Shown here piece by piece: positions 23,630 to 36,300 of a stretch of 64,000 nt of DNA (position 1 is its first letter; every line of letters begins with the position of its first letter). Under the pieces are notes generated by a model. It searched no databases. It was not told the origin of the DNA and was given only the letters and a program-made list of their open reading frames with translations. The position numbers and the translations under genes were made by a program. The stretch is from Hippophae tibetana (taxonomy: Eukaryota > Streptophyta > Magnoliopsida > Rosales > Elaeagnaceae): assembly GCA_037013495.1 (NCBI GenBank), contig CM072808.1:5123319-5187318 (forward strand), given 5' to 3'.

Positions 23630-25058
23630 CTATAAAGGAGATATTGGCGCGGATCAATATTTGTTTTTTATATTTTCAATCAATCTCTCTTATTGAAAAA
23701 AAGAACGGAGATTTTGTTCACATTTTCAAGGACAAAAAACATTTGGTAAAAAAGAGTAACAACTTTCAACGGAGATAACTTTTTACTCGATTATCGAAAC
23801 GAATATTATAATTTATGAAATGGAAGCTCGTATCAAATTACACAATATGCATTGGTCTCGCAAGAAAAAAGTCGTTTTTATACCCAAATAACATTGTTTA
23901 CATCATTTATTTAGTGTTTAAAGTTTTTGACGCAGCTTTTTCATTTTACTTACTTTAGGTTTAATTCAATAGAGCTATAAAGGATATATTGGTGACTACC
24001 TAGGTTTGTTTATTTATATTTTCAATCAATCTCTCTTATTGAAAAAAATAGAGAAGAGAAAAAGAAAATGAATTAGGTTCACATTTTCAAAATAGAAAAC
24101 ACATTTGGTAAAAATGAGTTACAACTTTCAACGGAGATAAATTTTGACTGATGTATCGAAACGAATATTATAATATATCAAATTAAAGCTCATATCAAAT
24201 TAAACAATATTCATTTTCCTCGAAAGGAAAAAATCATTTTTGTACCCAAATAACATCGTTTACATCACTTATTTACTATTTAAAGTTTTTGACGTACCAT
24301 TTTCATTTTACTTACTTCCGGCTTAATTCAATAGAGCTATAAAGGAGATATTGGCGCGGATCAATATTTGTTTTTTATATTTTCAATCAATCTCTCTTAT
24401 TGACAAAATATTGAGTAGAAAAAAAGAACGGAGATTTTGTTCACATTTTCAAAAACAAAAAAACATTTGGTAAATAAGAGTAACAACTTTCAACGGAGAT
24501 AACTTTTTACTCGGGTATCGAAACGAATTTTATAATTTATTAAATGGATGCTCGTATCAAATTACACAATATGCATTGGTCACGCAAGAAAAAAATCGTT
24601 TTTGTACCCAAATAAAATCGTTTACATCATTTATTTAGTGTTTAAAGTTTTTTACACAGCATTTTCATTTTACTTACTTCAGGTTTAATTCAATAGAGCT
24701 ATAAAGGAGATATTGGTGCCGACCTAGGTTTGTTTATTTATATTTTCAATCAATCTCTCTTATTGAAAAAAATAGAGAAGAGAAAAAGAAAAAGAATTAG
24801 GTTCACATTTTCAAAATCGAAAACACATTTGGTAAATATGAGTTACAACTTTCAACGGAGATAAATTTTGACTGATGTATCGAAACGAATATTATAATAT
24901 ATCAAAGTAAAGCTCATATCAAATTAAAACATATGCATTTTGTTGGAAAGGAAAATCATTTTTGTACCCAAATAACATCGTTTACATTACTTATTTACTA
25001 TTTAAAATTTTTGACGTACCATTTTCATTTTACTTACTTCCGGCTTAATTCAATAGAG
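23630..25058 (+). repeat. Family 2 tetramer HOR, copy 4, recombinant end
   Basis: Anchors 23630, 23975, 24337 and 24699. The first monomer still has the 16 bp deletion. The X unit at 23975 is a different subtype: GTGACTACCTAGG, GGTAAAAATGAG and a two-base longer A-run in AAAGGAAAAAATC. That subtype is shared with X units at 39495, 42026 and 46003, about 15 kb or more away. The last X (24699) ends with GTATCGAAACG, not the GTATTGAAACT of copies 1-3. The HOR ends here. Confidence 0.8.
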
Positions 25059-26485
25059 CTATAAAGGAGATATTGGCGCCGATCAATGTTTGTTTTTTAT
25101 ATTTTCAATCAATCTCTCTTATTGAAAAAATATTGAGTAGAAAAAAAGAACGGAGATTTTGTTCACATTTTCAAAAACAAAAAAACACATGGTAAATAAG
25201 AGTAACAACTTTCAACGGAGATAACTTTTTACTCGGGTATCGAAACGAATATTATAATTTATGAAATGGAAGCTCGTATCAAATTACACACTAGTCATTG
25301 GTCTCGCAACAAAAAAGTCGTTTTTGTACCCAAATAAAATTGTTTACATCATTTATTTAGTGTTTAAAGTTTTTGACGCAGCATTTTCATTTTACTTACT
25401 TTAGGTTTATTTCAATAGAGCTATAAAAGAGATATTAGTGCCAACCTAGGTTTTTTTATTTATATTTTCAATCAATCTCTCTTAATGAAAAAAATAGAGA
25501 AGAGAAAAATAAAATGAATTAGGTTCACATTTTCAAAATCGAAAACATATTTGGTAAATATGAGTTACAACTTTCAACGGAGATAAATTTTGACTGAGGT
25601 ATCGAAACTATTATTATAATATATCAAATTAAACAATATGCATTTTCCTCGATAGGAAAATCATTTTTGTACCCAAATAACATCGTTTACATCACTTATT
25701 TACTGTTTAAAGTTTTTGACTCACCATTTTCATTTTACTTACTTCCGGTTTAATTCAATAGAGCTATAAAGGAGATATTGGTGCCGATCAAGGTTTGTTT
25801 ATTTATATTTTCAATCAATATCTCTTGTTGAAAAAATATTGAGTAGAAATAAAGAACGGAGATTTTGTTCACATTTTCAAGAACAAAAAACATTTGGTAA
25901 AAAAGAGTAACAACTTTCAACGGAGATAACTTTTTACTCGGGTATCGAAACGAATATTATAATTTATGAAATGCAAGCTCGTATAAAATTACACAATATG
26001 CATTGGTCTCGCAAGAAAAAAGTCGTTTTTGTACCCAAATAACATTGTTTAATTCATTTAATTAGTGTTTAAAGTTTTTGACGCAACATTTTCATTTTAC
26101 TTACTTTAGGTTTAATTCAATACAGCTATAAAGGAGATATTGGTGCCGACCTAGGTTTGTTTATTTATATTTTCAATCAATCTCTCTTATTGAAAAAAAT
26201 AGAGAAGAGAAAAAGAAAATGAATTAGGTTCACATTTTCAAAATCGAAAACACATTTGGTAAATATGAGTTACAACTTTCAACGGAGATAAATTTTGACT
26301 GATGTATCGAAACGAATATTATAATATATCAAATTAAAGCTCATATCAAATTAAACAATATGCATTTTCCTCGAAAGGAAAATCATTTTTGTACCCAAAT
26401 AACATCGTTTACATCACTTATTTACTATTTAAAGTTTTTGACGTACCATTTTCATTTTACTTACTTCCGGCTTAATTCAATAGAG
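25059..26485 (+). repeat. Mosaic monomers between two HOR blocks
   Basis: Four monomers (anchors 25059, 25421, 25764, 26126). Unit 25059 is a Y with the ACTAGT marker (25290), followed by the TTAGTGCCAACC X that usually accompanies it. That X (25421) is 343 bp because 17 bp between two TCAAATTA repeats has been lost. The rest are ordinary Y and X units. Confidence 0.78.
25421..25763 (+). repeat. 343 bp X monomer with a 17 bp deletion between TCAAATTA repeats
   Basis: Other X units read ATATCAAATTA, then AAGCTCGTA, then TCAAATTAAACAATATG. Here ATATATCAAATTAAACAATATG shows that one TCAAATTA copy and the 9 bp spacer are missing. I found this form only once, so it was not amplified, unlike the 16 bp deletion of the tetramer HOR. 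Confidence 0.85.
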
Positions 26486-29015
26486 CTATAAAGGAGATAT
26501 TGGCGCCGATCAATGTTTGTTTTCTATATTTTCAATCAATCTCTCTTATTGAAAAAATATTGAGTAGAAAAAAAGAACGGAGATTTTGTTCACATTTTCA
26601 AAAATAAAAAAACATTTGGTAAATAAGAGTAACAACTTTCAACGGAGATAACTTTTTACTCGGGTATCGAAACGAATATTATAATTTATGAAATGGAAGC
26701 TCGTATCAAATTACACACTAGTCATTGGTCTCGCAACAAAAAAGTTGTTTTTGTACCCAAATAACATTGTTTACATCATTTATTTAGTGTTTAAAGTTTT
26801 TGACGCAGCATTTTCATTTTACTTACTTTAGGTTTAATTCAATAGAGCTATAAAGGAGATATTAGTACCAACCTAGGTTTGTTTATTTACATTTTCAATC
26901 AATCTCTCTTATTGAAAAAAATAGAGAAGAGAAAAAGAAAATGAATTAGGTTCACATTTTCAAAATCGAAAACACATTTGGTAAATATCAGTTACAACTT
27001 TCAACGGAGATAAATTTTGACTGATGTATCGAAACGAATATTATAATATATCAAATTAAAGCTCCTATCAAATTAAACAATATGCATTTTTCCTCAAAAG
27101 GAAAATCATTTTTGTACCCAAATAACATCTTTTACATCACTTATTTACTGTTTAAAGTTTTTGACTCACTATTTTCATTTTACTTACTTCTGGTTTAATT
27201 CAATAGAGCTATAAAGGAGATATTGGTGCCGATCAAGGTTTGTTTATTTATATTTTCAATCAATATCTCTTATTGAAAAAATATTGAGTAGAAATAAAGA
27301 ACGAAGATTTTGTTCACATTTTCAAGAACAAAAAACATTTGGTAAAAAAGAGTAACAACTTTCAACGAAGATAACTTTTTACTCGGGTATCGAAACAAAT
27401 ATTATAATTTATGAAATGGAAGCTCGTATAAAATTACACAATATGCATTGGTCTCGCAACAAAAAAGTCGTTTTTGTACCCAAATAACATCGTTTACATC
27501 ACTTATTTACTGTTTTTAGTTTTTGACTCACCATTTTCATTTTACTTACTTCCGGTTTAATTCAATAGAGCTATAAAGGAGATATTGGTGCCGATCAAGG
27601 TTTGTTTATTTATATTTTCAATCAATATCTCTTATTGAAAAAATATTGAGTAGAAAAAAAGAACGGAGATTTTGTTCACATTTTCAAGAACAAAAAACAT
27701 TTGGTAAAAAAGAGTAACAACTTTCAACGGAGATAACTTTTTACTCGGGTATCGAAACGAATATTATAATTTATGAAATGGAAGCTCGTATAAAATTACA
27801 CAATATGCAGTGGTCTCGCATGAAAAAAGTCATTTTTGTACCCAAATATCATTGTTTACATCATTTATTTAGTGTTTAAAGTTTTTGACGCAACATTTTC
27901 ATTTTACTTACTTTAGGTTTAATTCAATACAGCTATAAAGGAGATATTGGTGCCGACCTAGGTTTGTTTATTTACATTTTCAATCAATCTCTCTTATTGA
28001 AAAAAATAGAGAAGAGAAAAAGAAAATGAATTAGGTTCACATTTTCAAAATCGAAAACACATTTGGTAAATATCCGTTACAACTTTCAACGGAGATCAAT
28101 TTTGACTGATGTATCGAAACGAATATTATAATATATCAAATTAAAGCTCATATCAAATTAAACAATATGCATTTTTCCTCGAAAGGAAAATCATTTTTGT
28201 ACCCAAATAACATCTTTTACATCACTTATTTACTGTTTAAAGTTTTTGACTCACCATTTTTATTTTACTTACTTCCGGTTTAATTCAATAGAGCTATAAA
28301 GGAGATATTGGTGCCGATCAAGGTTTGTTTATTTATATTTTCAATCAATATCTCTTATTGAAAAAATATTGAGTAGAAAAAAAGAACGGAGATTTTGTTC
28401 ACATTTTCAAGAACAAAAAACATTTGGTAAAAAAGAGTAACAACTTTCAACGGAGATAACTTTTTAATCGGGTATCGAAACGAATATTATAATTTATGAA
28501 ATGGAAGCTCGTATAAAATTACACAATATGCATTGGTCTCGCAAGAAAAAAGTCGTTTTTGTACCCAAATAACATTGTTTACATCATTTAATTAGTGTTT
28601 AAAGTTTTTGACGCAGCTTTTTCATTTTACTTACTTTAGGTTTAATTCAATAGAGCTATAAAGGAGATATTAGTACCAACCTAGGTTTTCTTATTTACAT
28701 TTTCAATCAATCTCTCTTATTGAAAAAAATAGAGAAGAGAAAAAGAAAATGAATTAGGTTCACATTTTCAAAATCGAAAACACATTTGGTAAATATGAGT
28801 TACAACTTTCAACGGAGATAAATTTTGACTGATGTATCGAAACGAATATTATAATATATCAAATTAAAGCTCATATCAAATTAAACAATATGCATCTTCC
28901 TCGAAAGGAAAATCATTTTTGTACCCAAATAACATCGTTTACATCACTTATTTACTATTTAAAGTTTTTGACGTACCATTTTCATTTTACTTACTTCCGG
29001 CTTAATTCAATAGAG
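26486..29015 (+). repeat. Family 2 heptamer HOR (2530 bp), copy 1
   Basis: Seven monomers (anchors 26486, 26848, 27209, 27571, 27933, 28294, 28656) of order Y-X-Y-Y-X-Y-X. The odd number arises because the Y at 27209 has an X ending (CATCGTTTACATCACTTATTTACTG), so two Y units follow each other. Markers include GCGCCGATCAATG plus ACTAGT (26717) at position 1, TTAGTACCAACC at positions 2 and 7, and GACTCACTATTTTC at the end of position 2. Each anchor recurs at +2530. Confidence 0.85.
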
Positions 29016-31185
29016 CTATAAAGGAGATATTGGCGCCGATCAATGTTTGTTTTCTATATTTTCAATCAATCTCTCTTATTGAAAAAATATTGAGTAGAAA
29101 AAAAGAACGGAGATTTTGTTCACATTTTCAAAAATAAAAAAACATTTGGTAAATAAGAGTAACAACTTTCAACGGAGATAACTTTTTACTCGGGTATCGA
29201 AACGAATATTATAATTTATGAAATGGAAGCTCGTATCAAATTACACACTAGTCATTGGTCTCGCAACAAAAAAGTTGTTTTTGTACCCAAATAACATTGT
29301 TTACATCATTTATTTAGTGTTTAAAGTTTTTGACGCAGCATTTTCATTTTACTTACTTTAGGTTTAATTCAATAGAGCTATAAAGGAGATATTAGTACCA
29401 ACCTAGGTTTGTTTATTTACACTTTCAATCAATCTCTCTTATTGAAAAAAATAGAGAAGAGAAAAAGAAAATGAATTAGGTTCACATTTTCAAAATCGAA
29501 AACACATTTGGTAAATATCAGTTACAACTTTCAACGGAGATAAATTTTGACTGATGTATCGAAACGAATATTATAATATATCAAATTAAAGCTCCTATCA
29601 AATTAAACAATATGCATTTTTCCTCAAAAGGAAAATCATTTTTGTACCCAAATAACATCTTTTACATCACTTATTTACTGTTTAAAGTTTTTGACTCACT
29701 ATTTTCATTTTACTTACTTCTGGTTTAATTCAATAGAGCTATAAAGGAGATATTGGTGCCGATCAAGGTTTGTTTATTTATATTTTCAATCAATATCTCT
29801 TATTGAAAAAATATTGAGTAGAAATAAAGAACGAAGATTTTGTTCACATTTTCAAGAACAAAAAACATTTGGTAAAAAAGAGTAACAACTTTCAATGAAG
29901 ATAACTTTTTACTCGGGTATCGAAACGAATATTATAATTTATGAAATGGAAGCTCGTATAAAATTACACAATATGCATTGGTCTCGCAACAAAAAAGTCG
30001 TTTTTGTACCCAAATAACATCGTTTACATCACTTATTTACTGTTTTTAGTTTTTGACTCACCATTTTCATTTTACTTACTTCCGGTTTAATTCAATAGAG
30101 CTATAAAGGAGATATTGGTGCCGATCAAGGTTTGTTTATTTATATTTTCAATCAATATCTCTTATTGAAAAAATATTGAGTAGAATAAAAGAACGGAGAT
30201 TTTGTTCACATTTTCAAGAACAAAAAACATTTGGTAAAAAAGAGTAACAACTTTCAACGGAGATAACTTTTTACTCGGGTATCGAAACGAATATTATAAT
30301 TTATGAAATGGAAGCTCGTATAAAATTACACAATATGCAGTGGTCTCGCATGAAAAAAGTCATTTTTGTACCCAAATAACATTGTTTACATCATTTATTT
30401 AGTGTTTAAAGTTTTTGACGCAACATTTTCATTTTACTTACTTTAGGTTTAATTCAATACAGCTATAAAGGAGATATTGGTGCCGACCTAGGTTTGTTTA
30501 TTTACATTTTCAATCAATCTCTGTTATTGAAAAAAATAGAGAAGAGAAAAAGAAAATGAATTAGGTTCACATTTTCAAAATCGAAAACACATTTGGTAAA
30601 TATCCGTTACAACTTTCAACGGAGATAAATTTTGACTGATGTATCGAAACGAATATTATAATATATCAAATTAAAGCTCATATCAAATTAAACAATATAC
30701 ATTTTTCATCGAAAGGAAAATCATTTTTGTACCCAAATAACATCTTTTACATCACTTATTTACTGTTTAAAGTTTTTGAATCACCATTTTCATTTTACTT
30801 ACTTCCGGTTTAATTCAATAGAGCTATAAAGGAGATATTGGTGCCGATCAAGGTTTGTTTATTTATATTTTCAATCAATATCTCTTATTGAAAAAATATT
30901 GAGTAGAAAAAAAGAACGGAGATTTTGTTCACATTTTCAAGAACAAAAAACATTTGGTAAAAAAGAGTAACAACTTTCAACGGAGATAACTTTTTACTCG
31001 GGTATCGAAACGAATATTATAATTTATGAAATGGAAGCTCGTATAAAATTACACAATATGCATTGGTCTCGCAAGAAAAAAGTCGTTTTTGTACCCAAAT
31101 AACATTGTTTACATCATTTAATTAGTGTTTAAAGTTTTTGACGCAGCTTTTTCATTTTTCTTACTTTAGGTTTAATTCAATAGAG
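29016..31185 (+). repeat. Family 2 heptamer HOR, copy 2 (six monomers kept)
   Basis: Anchors 29016, 29378, 29739, 30101, 30463 and 30824 match positions 1 to 6 of the preceding copy at exactly +2530, with scattered single-base changes (TTTACACTTTC for TTTACATTTTC near 29420, CTCTGTTATTG for CTCTCTTATTG near 30521). The position 7 unit is replaced by a monomer whose second half is of position 2 type. Confidence 0.82.
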
Positions 31186-33354
31186 CTATAAAGGAGATAT
31201 TGGTGCCGACCTAGGTTTGTTTATTTACATTTTCAATCAATCTCTCTTATTGAAAAAAATAGAGAAGAGAAAAAGAAAATGAATTAGGTTCACATTTTCA
31301 AAATCGAAAACACATTTGGTAAATATGAGTTACAACTTTCAACGGAGATAAATTTTGACTGATGTATCGAAACGAATATTATAATATATCAAATTAAAGC
31401 TCCTATCAAATTAAACAATATGCATTTTTCCTCAAAAGGAAAATCATTTTTGTACCCAAATAACATCTTTTACATCACTTATTTACTGTTTAAAGTTTTT
31501 GACTCACTATTTTCATTTTACTTACTTCTGGTTTAATTCAATAGAGCTATAAAGGAGATATTGGTGCCGATCAAGGTTTGTTTATTTATATTTTCAATCA
31601 ATATCTCTTATTGAAAAAATATTGAGTAGAAATAAAGAACGAAGATTTTGTTCACATTTTCAAGAACAAAAAACATTTGGTAAAAAAGAGTAACAACTTT
31701 CAACGAAGATAACTTTTTACTCGGGTATCGAAACGAATATTATAATTTATGAAATGGAAGCTCGTATAAAATTACACAATATGCATTGGTCTCGCAACAA
31801 AAAAGTCGTTTTTGTACCCAAATAACATCGTTTACATCATTTATTTACTGTTTTTAGTTTTTGACTCACCATTTTCATTTTACTTACTTCCGGTTTAATT
31901 CAATAGAGCTATAAAGGAGATATTGGTGCCGATCAAGGTTTGTTTATTTATATTTTCAATCAATATCTCTTATTGAAAAAATATTGAGTAGAAAAAAAGA
32001 ACGGAGATTTTGTTCACATTTTCAAGAACAAAAAACATTTGGTAAAAAAGAGTAACAACTTTCAACGGAGATAACTTTTTACTCGGGTATCGAAACGAAT
32101 ATTATAATTTATGAAATGGAAGCTCGTATAAAATTACACAATATGCAGTGGTCTCGCATGAAAAAAGTCATTTTTGTACCCAAATAACATTGTTTACATC
32201 ATTTATTTAGTGTTTAAAGTTTTTGACGCAACATTTTCATTTTACTTACTTTAGGTTTAATTCAATACAGCTATAAAGGAGATATTGGTGCCGACCTAGG
32301 TTTGTTTATTTACATTTTCAATCAATCTCTCTTATTGAAAAAAATAGAGAAGAGAAAAAGAAAATGAATTAGGTTCACATTTTCAAAATCGAAAACACAT
32401 TTGGTAAATATCCGTTACAACTTTCAACGGAGATAAATTTTGACTGATGTATCGAAACGAATATTATAATATATCAAATTAAAACTCATATCAAATTAAA
32501 CAATATGCATTTTTCATCGAAAGGAAAATCATTTTTGTACCCAAATAACATCTTTTACATCACTTATTTATTGTTTAAAGTTTTTGACTCACCATTTTCA
32601 TTTTACTTACTTCCGGTTTAATTCAATAGAGTTATAAAGGAGATATTGGTGCCGATCAAGGTTTGTTTATTTATATTTTCAATCAATATCTCTTATTGAA
32701 AAAATATTGAGTAGAAAAAAAGAACGGAGATTTTGTTCACATTTTCAAGAACAAAAAACATTTGGTAAAAAAGAGTAACAACTTTCAACGGAGATAACTT
32801 TTTACTCGGGTATCGAAACGAATATTATAATTTATGAAATGGAAGCTCGTATAAAATTACACAATATGCATTGGTCTCGCAAGAAAAAAGTCGTTTTTGT
32901 ACCCAAATAACATTGTTTACATCATTTAATTAGTGTTTAAAGTTTTTGACGCAGCTTTTTCATTTTACTTACTTTAGGTTTAATTCAATACAGCTATAAA
33001 GGAGATATTGGTGCCGACCTAGGTTTGTTTATTTACATTTTCAATCAATCTCTCTTATTGAAAAAAATAGAGAAGAGAAAAAGAAAATGAATTAGGTTCA
33101 CATTTTCAAAATCGAAAACACATTTGGTAATTATGAGTTACAACTTTCAACGGAGATAAATTTTGACTGATGTATCGAAACAAATATTATAATATATCAA
33201 ATTAAAGCTCATATCAAATTAAACAATATGCATTTTTCCTCGAAAGGAAAATCATTTTTGTACCCAAATAACATCGTCTACATCACTTATTTACTATTTA
33301 AAGTTTTTGACGTACCATTTTCATTTTACTTACTTCCGGCTTAATTCAATAGAG
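31186..33354 (+). repeat. Family 2 heptamer HOR, copy 3 (shortened)
   Basis: Anchors 31186, 31547, 31909, 32271, 32632 and 32994. Units 31547 to 32994 match 29739 to 31186 at a shift of 1808 bp (five monomers) and not 2530. Two monomers have therefore been lost relative to the parent unit. The unit at 31186 has GTGCCGACC at its start and the GCTCCTATC and TTTTCCTCAAAAGG of a position 2 unit in its second half, so it is the fusion monomer. Confidence 0.78.
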
Positions 33355-36300
33355 TTATAAAGGAGATATTGGCGCCGATCAATGTTTGTTTTTTATATTT
33401 TTAATCAATCTCTCTTATTGAAAAAATATTGAGTAGAAAAAAAGAACGGAGATTTTGTTCACATTTTCAAAAACAAAAAAATATTTGGTAAATAAGAGTA
33501 ACAACTTTCAACGGAGATAACTTTTTACTCGGGTATCGAAACAAATATTATAATTTATAAAATGGAAGCTCGTATCAAATTACACACTAGTCATTGGTCT
33601 CGCAACAAAAAAGTCGTTTTTGTAACCAAATAACATTGTTTACATCATTTATTTAGTGTTTAAAGTTTTTGACGCAGCATTTTCATTTTACTTATTTAGG
33701 TTTAATTCAATAGAGCTATAAAGGAGATATTAGTGCCAACCTAGGTTTGTTTATTTATATTTTCAATCAATCTCTTTTATTGAAAAAAATAGAGAAGAGA
33801 AAAAGAAAATGAATTAGGTTCACATTTTCAAAATCGAAAACACATTTGGTAAATATGAGTTACAACTTTCAACGGAGATAAATTTTGACTGAGGTATCGA
33901 AACTATTATTATAATATATCAAATTAAAGCTCTTATCAAATTAAACAATATGCATTTTCCTCGATAGGAAAATCATTTTTGTACTCAAATAACATCGTTT
34001 ACATCACTTATTTACTGTTTTTAGTTTTTGACTCACCATTTTCATTTTACTTACTTCCGGTTTAATTCAATACAGCTATAAAGGAGATATTGGTGCCGAT
34101 CAAGGTTTGTTTATTTATATTTTCAATCAATATCTCTTATTGAAAAAATATTGAGTAGAAATAAAGAACGGAGATTTTGTTCACATTTTCAAGAACAAAA
34201 AACATTTGGTAAAAAAGAGTAACAACTTTCAACGGAGATAACTTTTTACTCGGGTATCGAAACGAATATTATAATTTATGAAATGGAAGCTCATATCAAA
34301 TTACACATTATGCATTGGTCTCGCAAGAAAAAAGTCGTTTATGTACCCAAATAACATTGTTTACATCATTTAATTAGTGTTTAAAGTTTTTGACGCAACA
34401 TTTTCATTTTACTTACTTTAGGTTTAATTCAGTAGAGCTATAAAGGAGATATTGGTGCCGACCTAGGTTTGTTTATTTATATTTTCAATCAATCTCTCTT
34501 ATTGAAAAAAATAGAGAAGAGAAAAAGAAAATGAATTAGGTTCACATTTTCAAAATCGAAAACACATTTGGTAAATATGAGTTACAACTTTCAACGGAGA
34601 TAAATTTTGACTGAGGTATCGAAACTATTATTATAATATATCAAATTAAAGCTCGTATCAAATTAAACAATATGCATTTTCCTCGAAAGCAAAATCATTT
34701 TTGTACCTAAATAACATCGTTCACATCACTTATTTACTGTTTAAAGTTTTTGACTCACTATTTTCATTTTACTTACTTCCGGTTTAATTCAATAGAGCTA
34801 TAAAGGAGATATTGGTGCCGATCAAGGTTTGTTTATTTATATTTTCAATCAATATCTCTTATTGAATAAATATTGAGTAGAAAAAAAGAACGGAGATTTT
34901 GTTCACATTTTCAAGAACAAAAAACATTTGGTAAAAAAGAGTAACAACTTTCAACGGAGATAACTTTTTACTCGGGTATCGAAATGAATATTATAATTTA
35001 TGAAATGGAAGCTCGTATAAAATTACACAATATGCAGTGGTCTCGCATGAAAAAAGTCGTTTTTGTACCCAAATAACATTGTTTACATCATTTATTTAGT
35101 GTTTAAAGTTTTTGACGCAACATTTTCATTTTACTTACTTTAGGTTTAATTCAATACAGCTATAAAGGAGATATTGGTGCCGACCTAGGTTTGTTTATTT
35201 ACATTTTCAATCAATCTCTCTTATTGAAAAAAATAGAGAAGAGAAAAAGAAAATGAATTAGGTTCACATTTTCAAAATCGAAAACACATTTGGTAAATAT
35301 CAGTTACAACTTTCAACGGAGATAAATTTTGACTGATGTATCGAAACGAATATTATAATATATCAAATTAAAGCTCATATCAAATTAAACAATATGCATT
35401 TTTCCTCGAAAGGAAAATCATTTTTGTACCCAAATAACATCTTTTACATCACTTATTTACTATTTAAAGTTTTTGACTTACTATTTTCATTTTACTTACT
35501 TCCGGTTTAATTCAATAGAGCTATAAAGGAGATATTGGTGCCGATCAAGGTTTGTTTATTTATATTTTCAATCAATATCTCTTATTGAAAAAAATAGAGA
35601 AGAGAAAAAGAAAATGAATTAGGTTCACATTTTCAAAATCGAAAACACATTTGGTAAATATCAGTTACAAATTTCAACGGAGATAAATTTTGACTGATGT
35701 ATCGAAACGAATATTATAATATATCAAATTAAAGCTCATATCAAATTAAACAATATGCATTTTTCCTCGAAAGGAAAATCATTTTTGTACCCAAATAAGA
35801 TCTTTTACATCACTTATTTACTGTTTAAAGTTTTTGACTCACTATTTTCATTTTACTTACTTCCGGTTTAATTCAATAGAGCTATAAAGGAGATATTGGT
35901 GCCGATAAAGGTTTGTTTATTTATATGTTCAATCAATATCTCTTATTGAAAAAATATTGAGTAGAAAAAAAGAACGGAGATTTTGTTCACATTTTCAAGA
36001 ACAAAAAACATTTGGTAAAAAAGAGTAACAACTTTCAACGGAGATAACTTTTTACTCGGGTATCGAAACGAATATTATAATTTATGAAATGGAAGCTCGT
36101 ATAAAATTACACAATATGCAGTGGTCTCGCATGAAAAAAGTCATTTTTGTACCCAAATAACATTGTTTACATCATTTATTTAGTGTTTAAAGTTTTTGAC
36201 GCAACATTTTCATTTTACTTATTTTAGGTTTAATTCAATACAGCTATAAAGGAGATATTGGTGACTACCTAGGTTTGTTTATTTATATTTTCAATCAATC

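Noticed and set aside
20679..23778. Identical 81-codon frames at 20679, 22106 and 23533
   Set aside because: Their spacing is exactly the 1427 bp HOR period. Conservation is due to recent duplication, and the frame is opened by the 16 bp deletion joining two monomers' reading phases.
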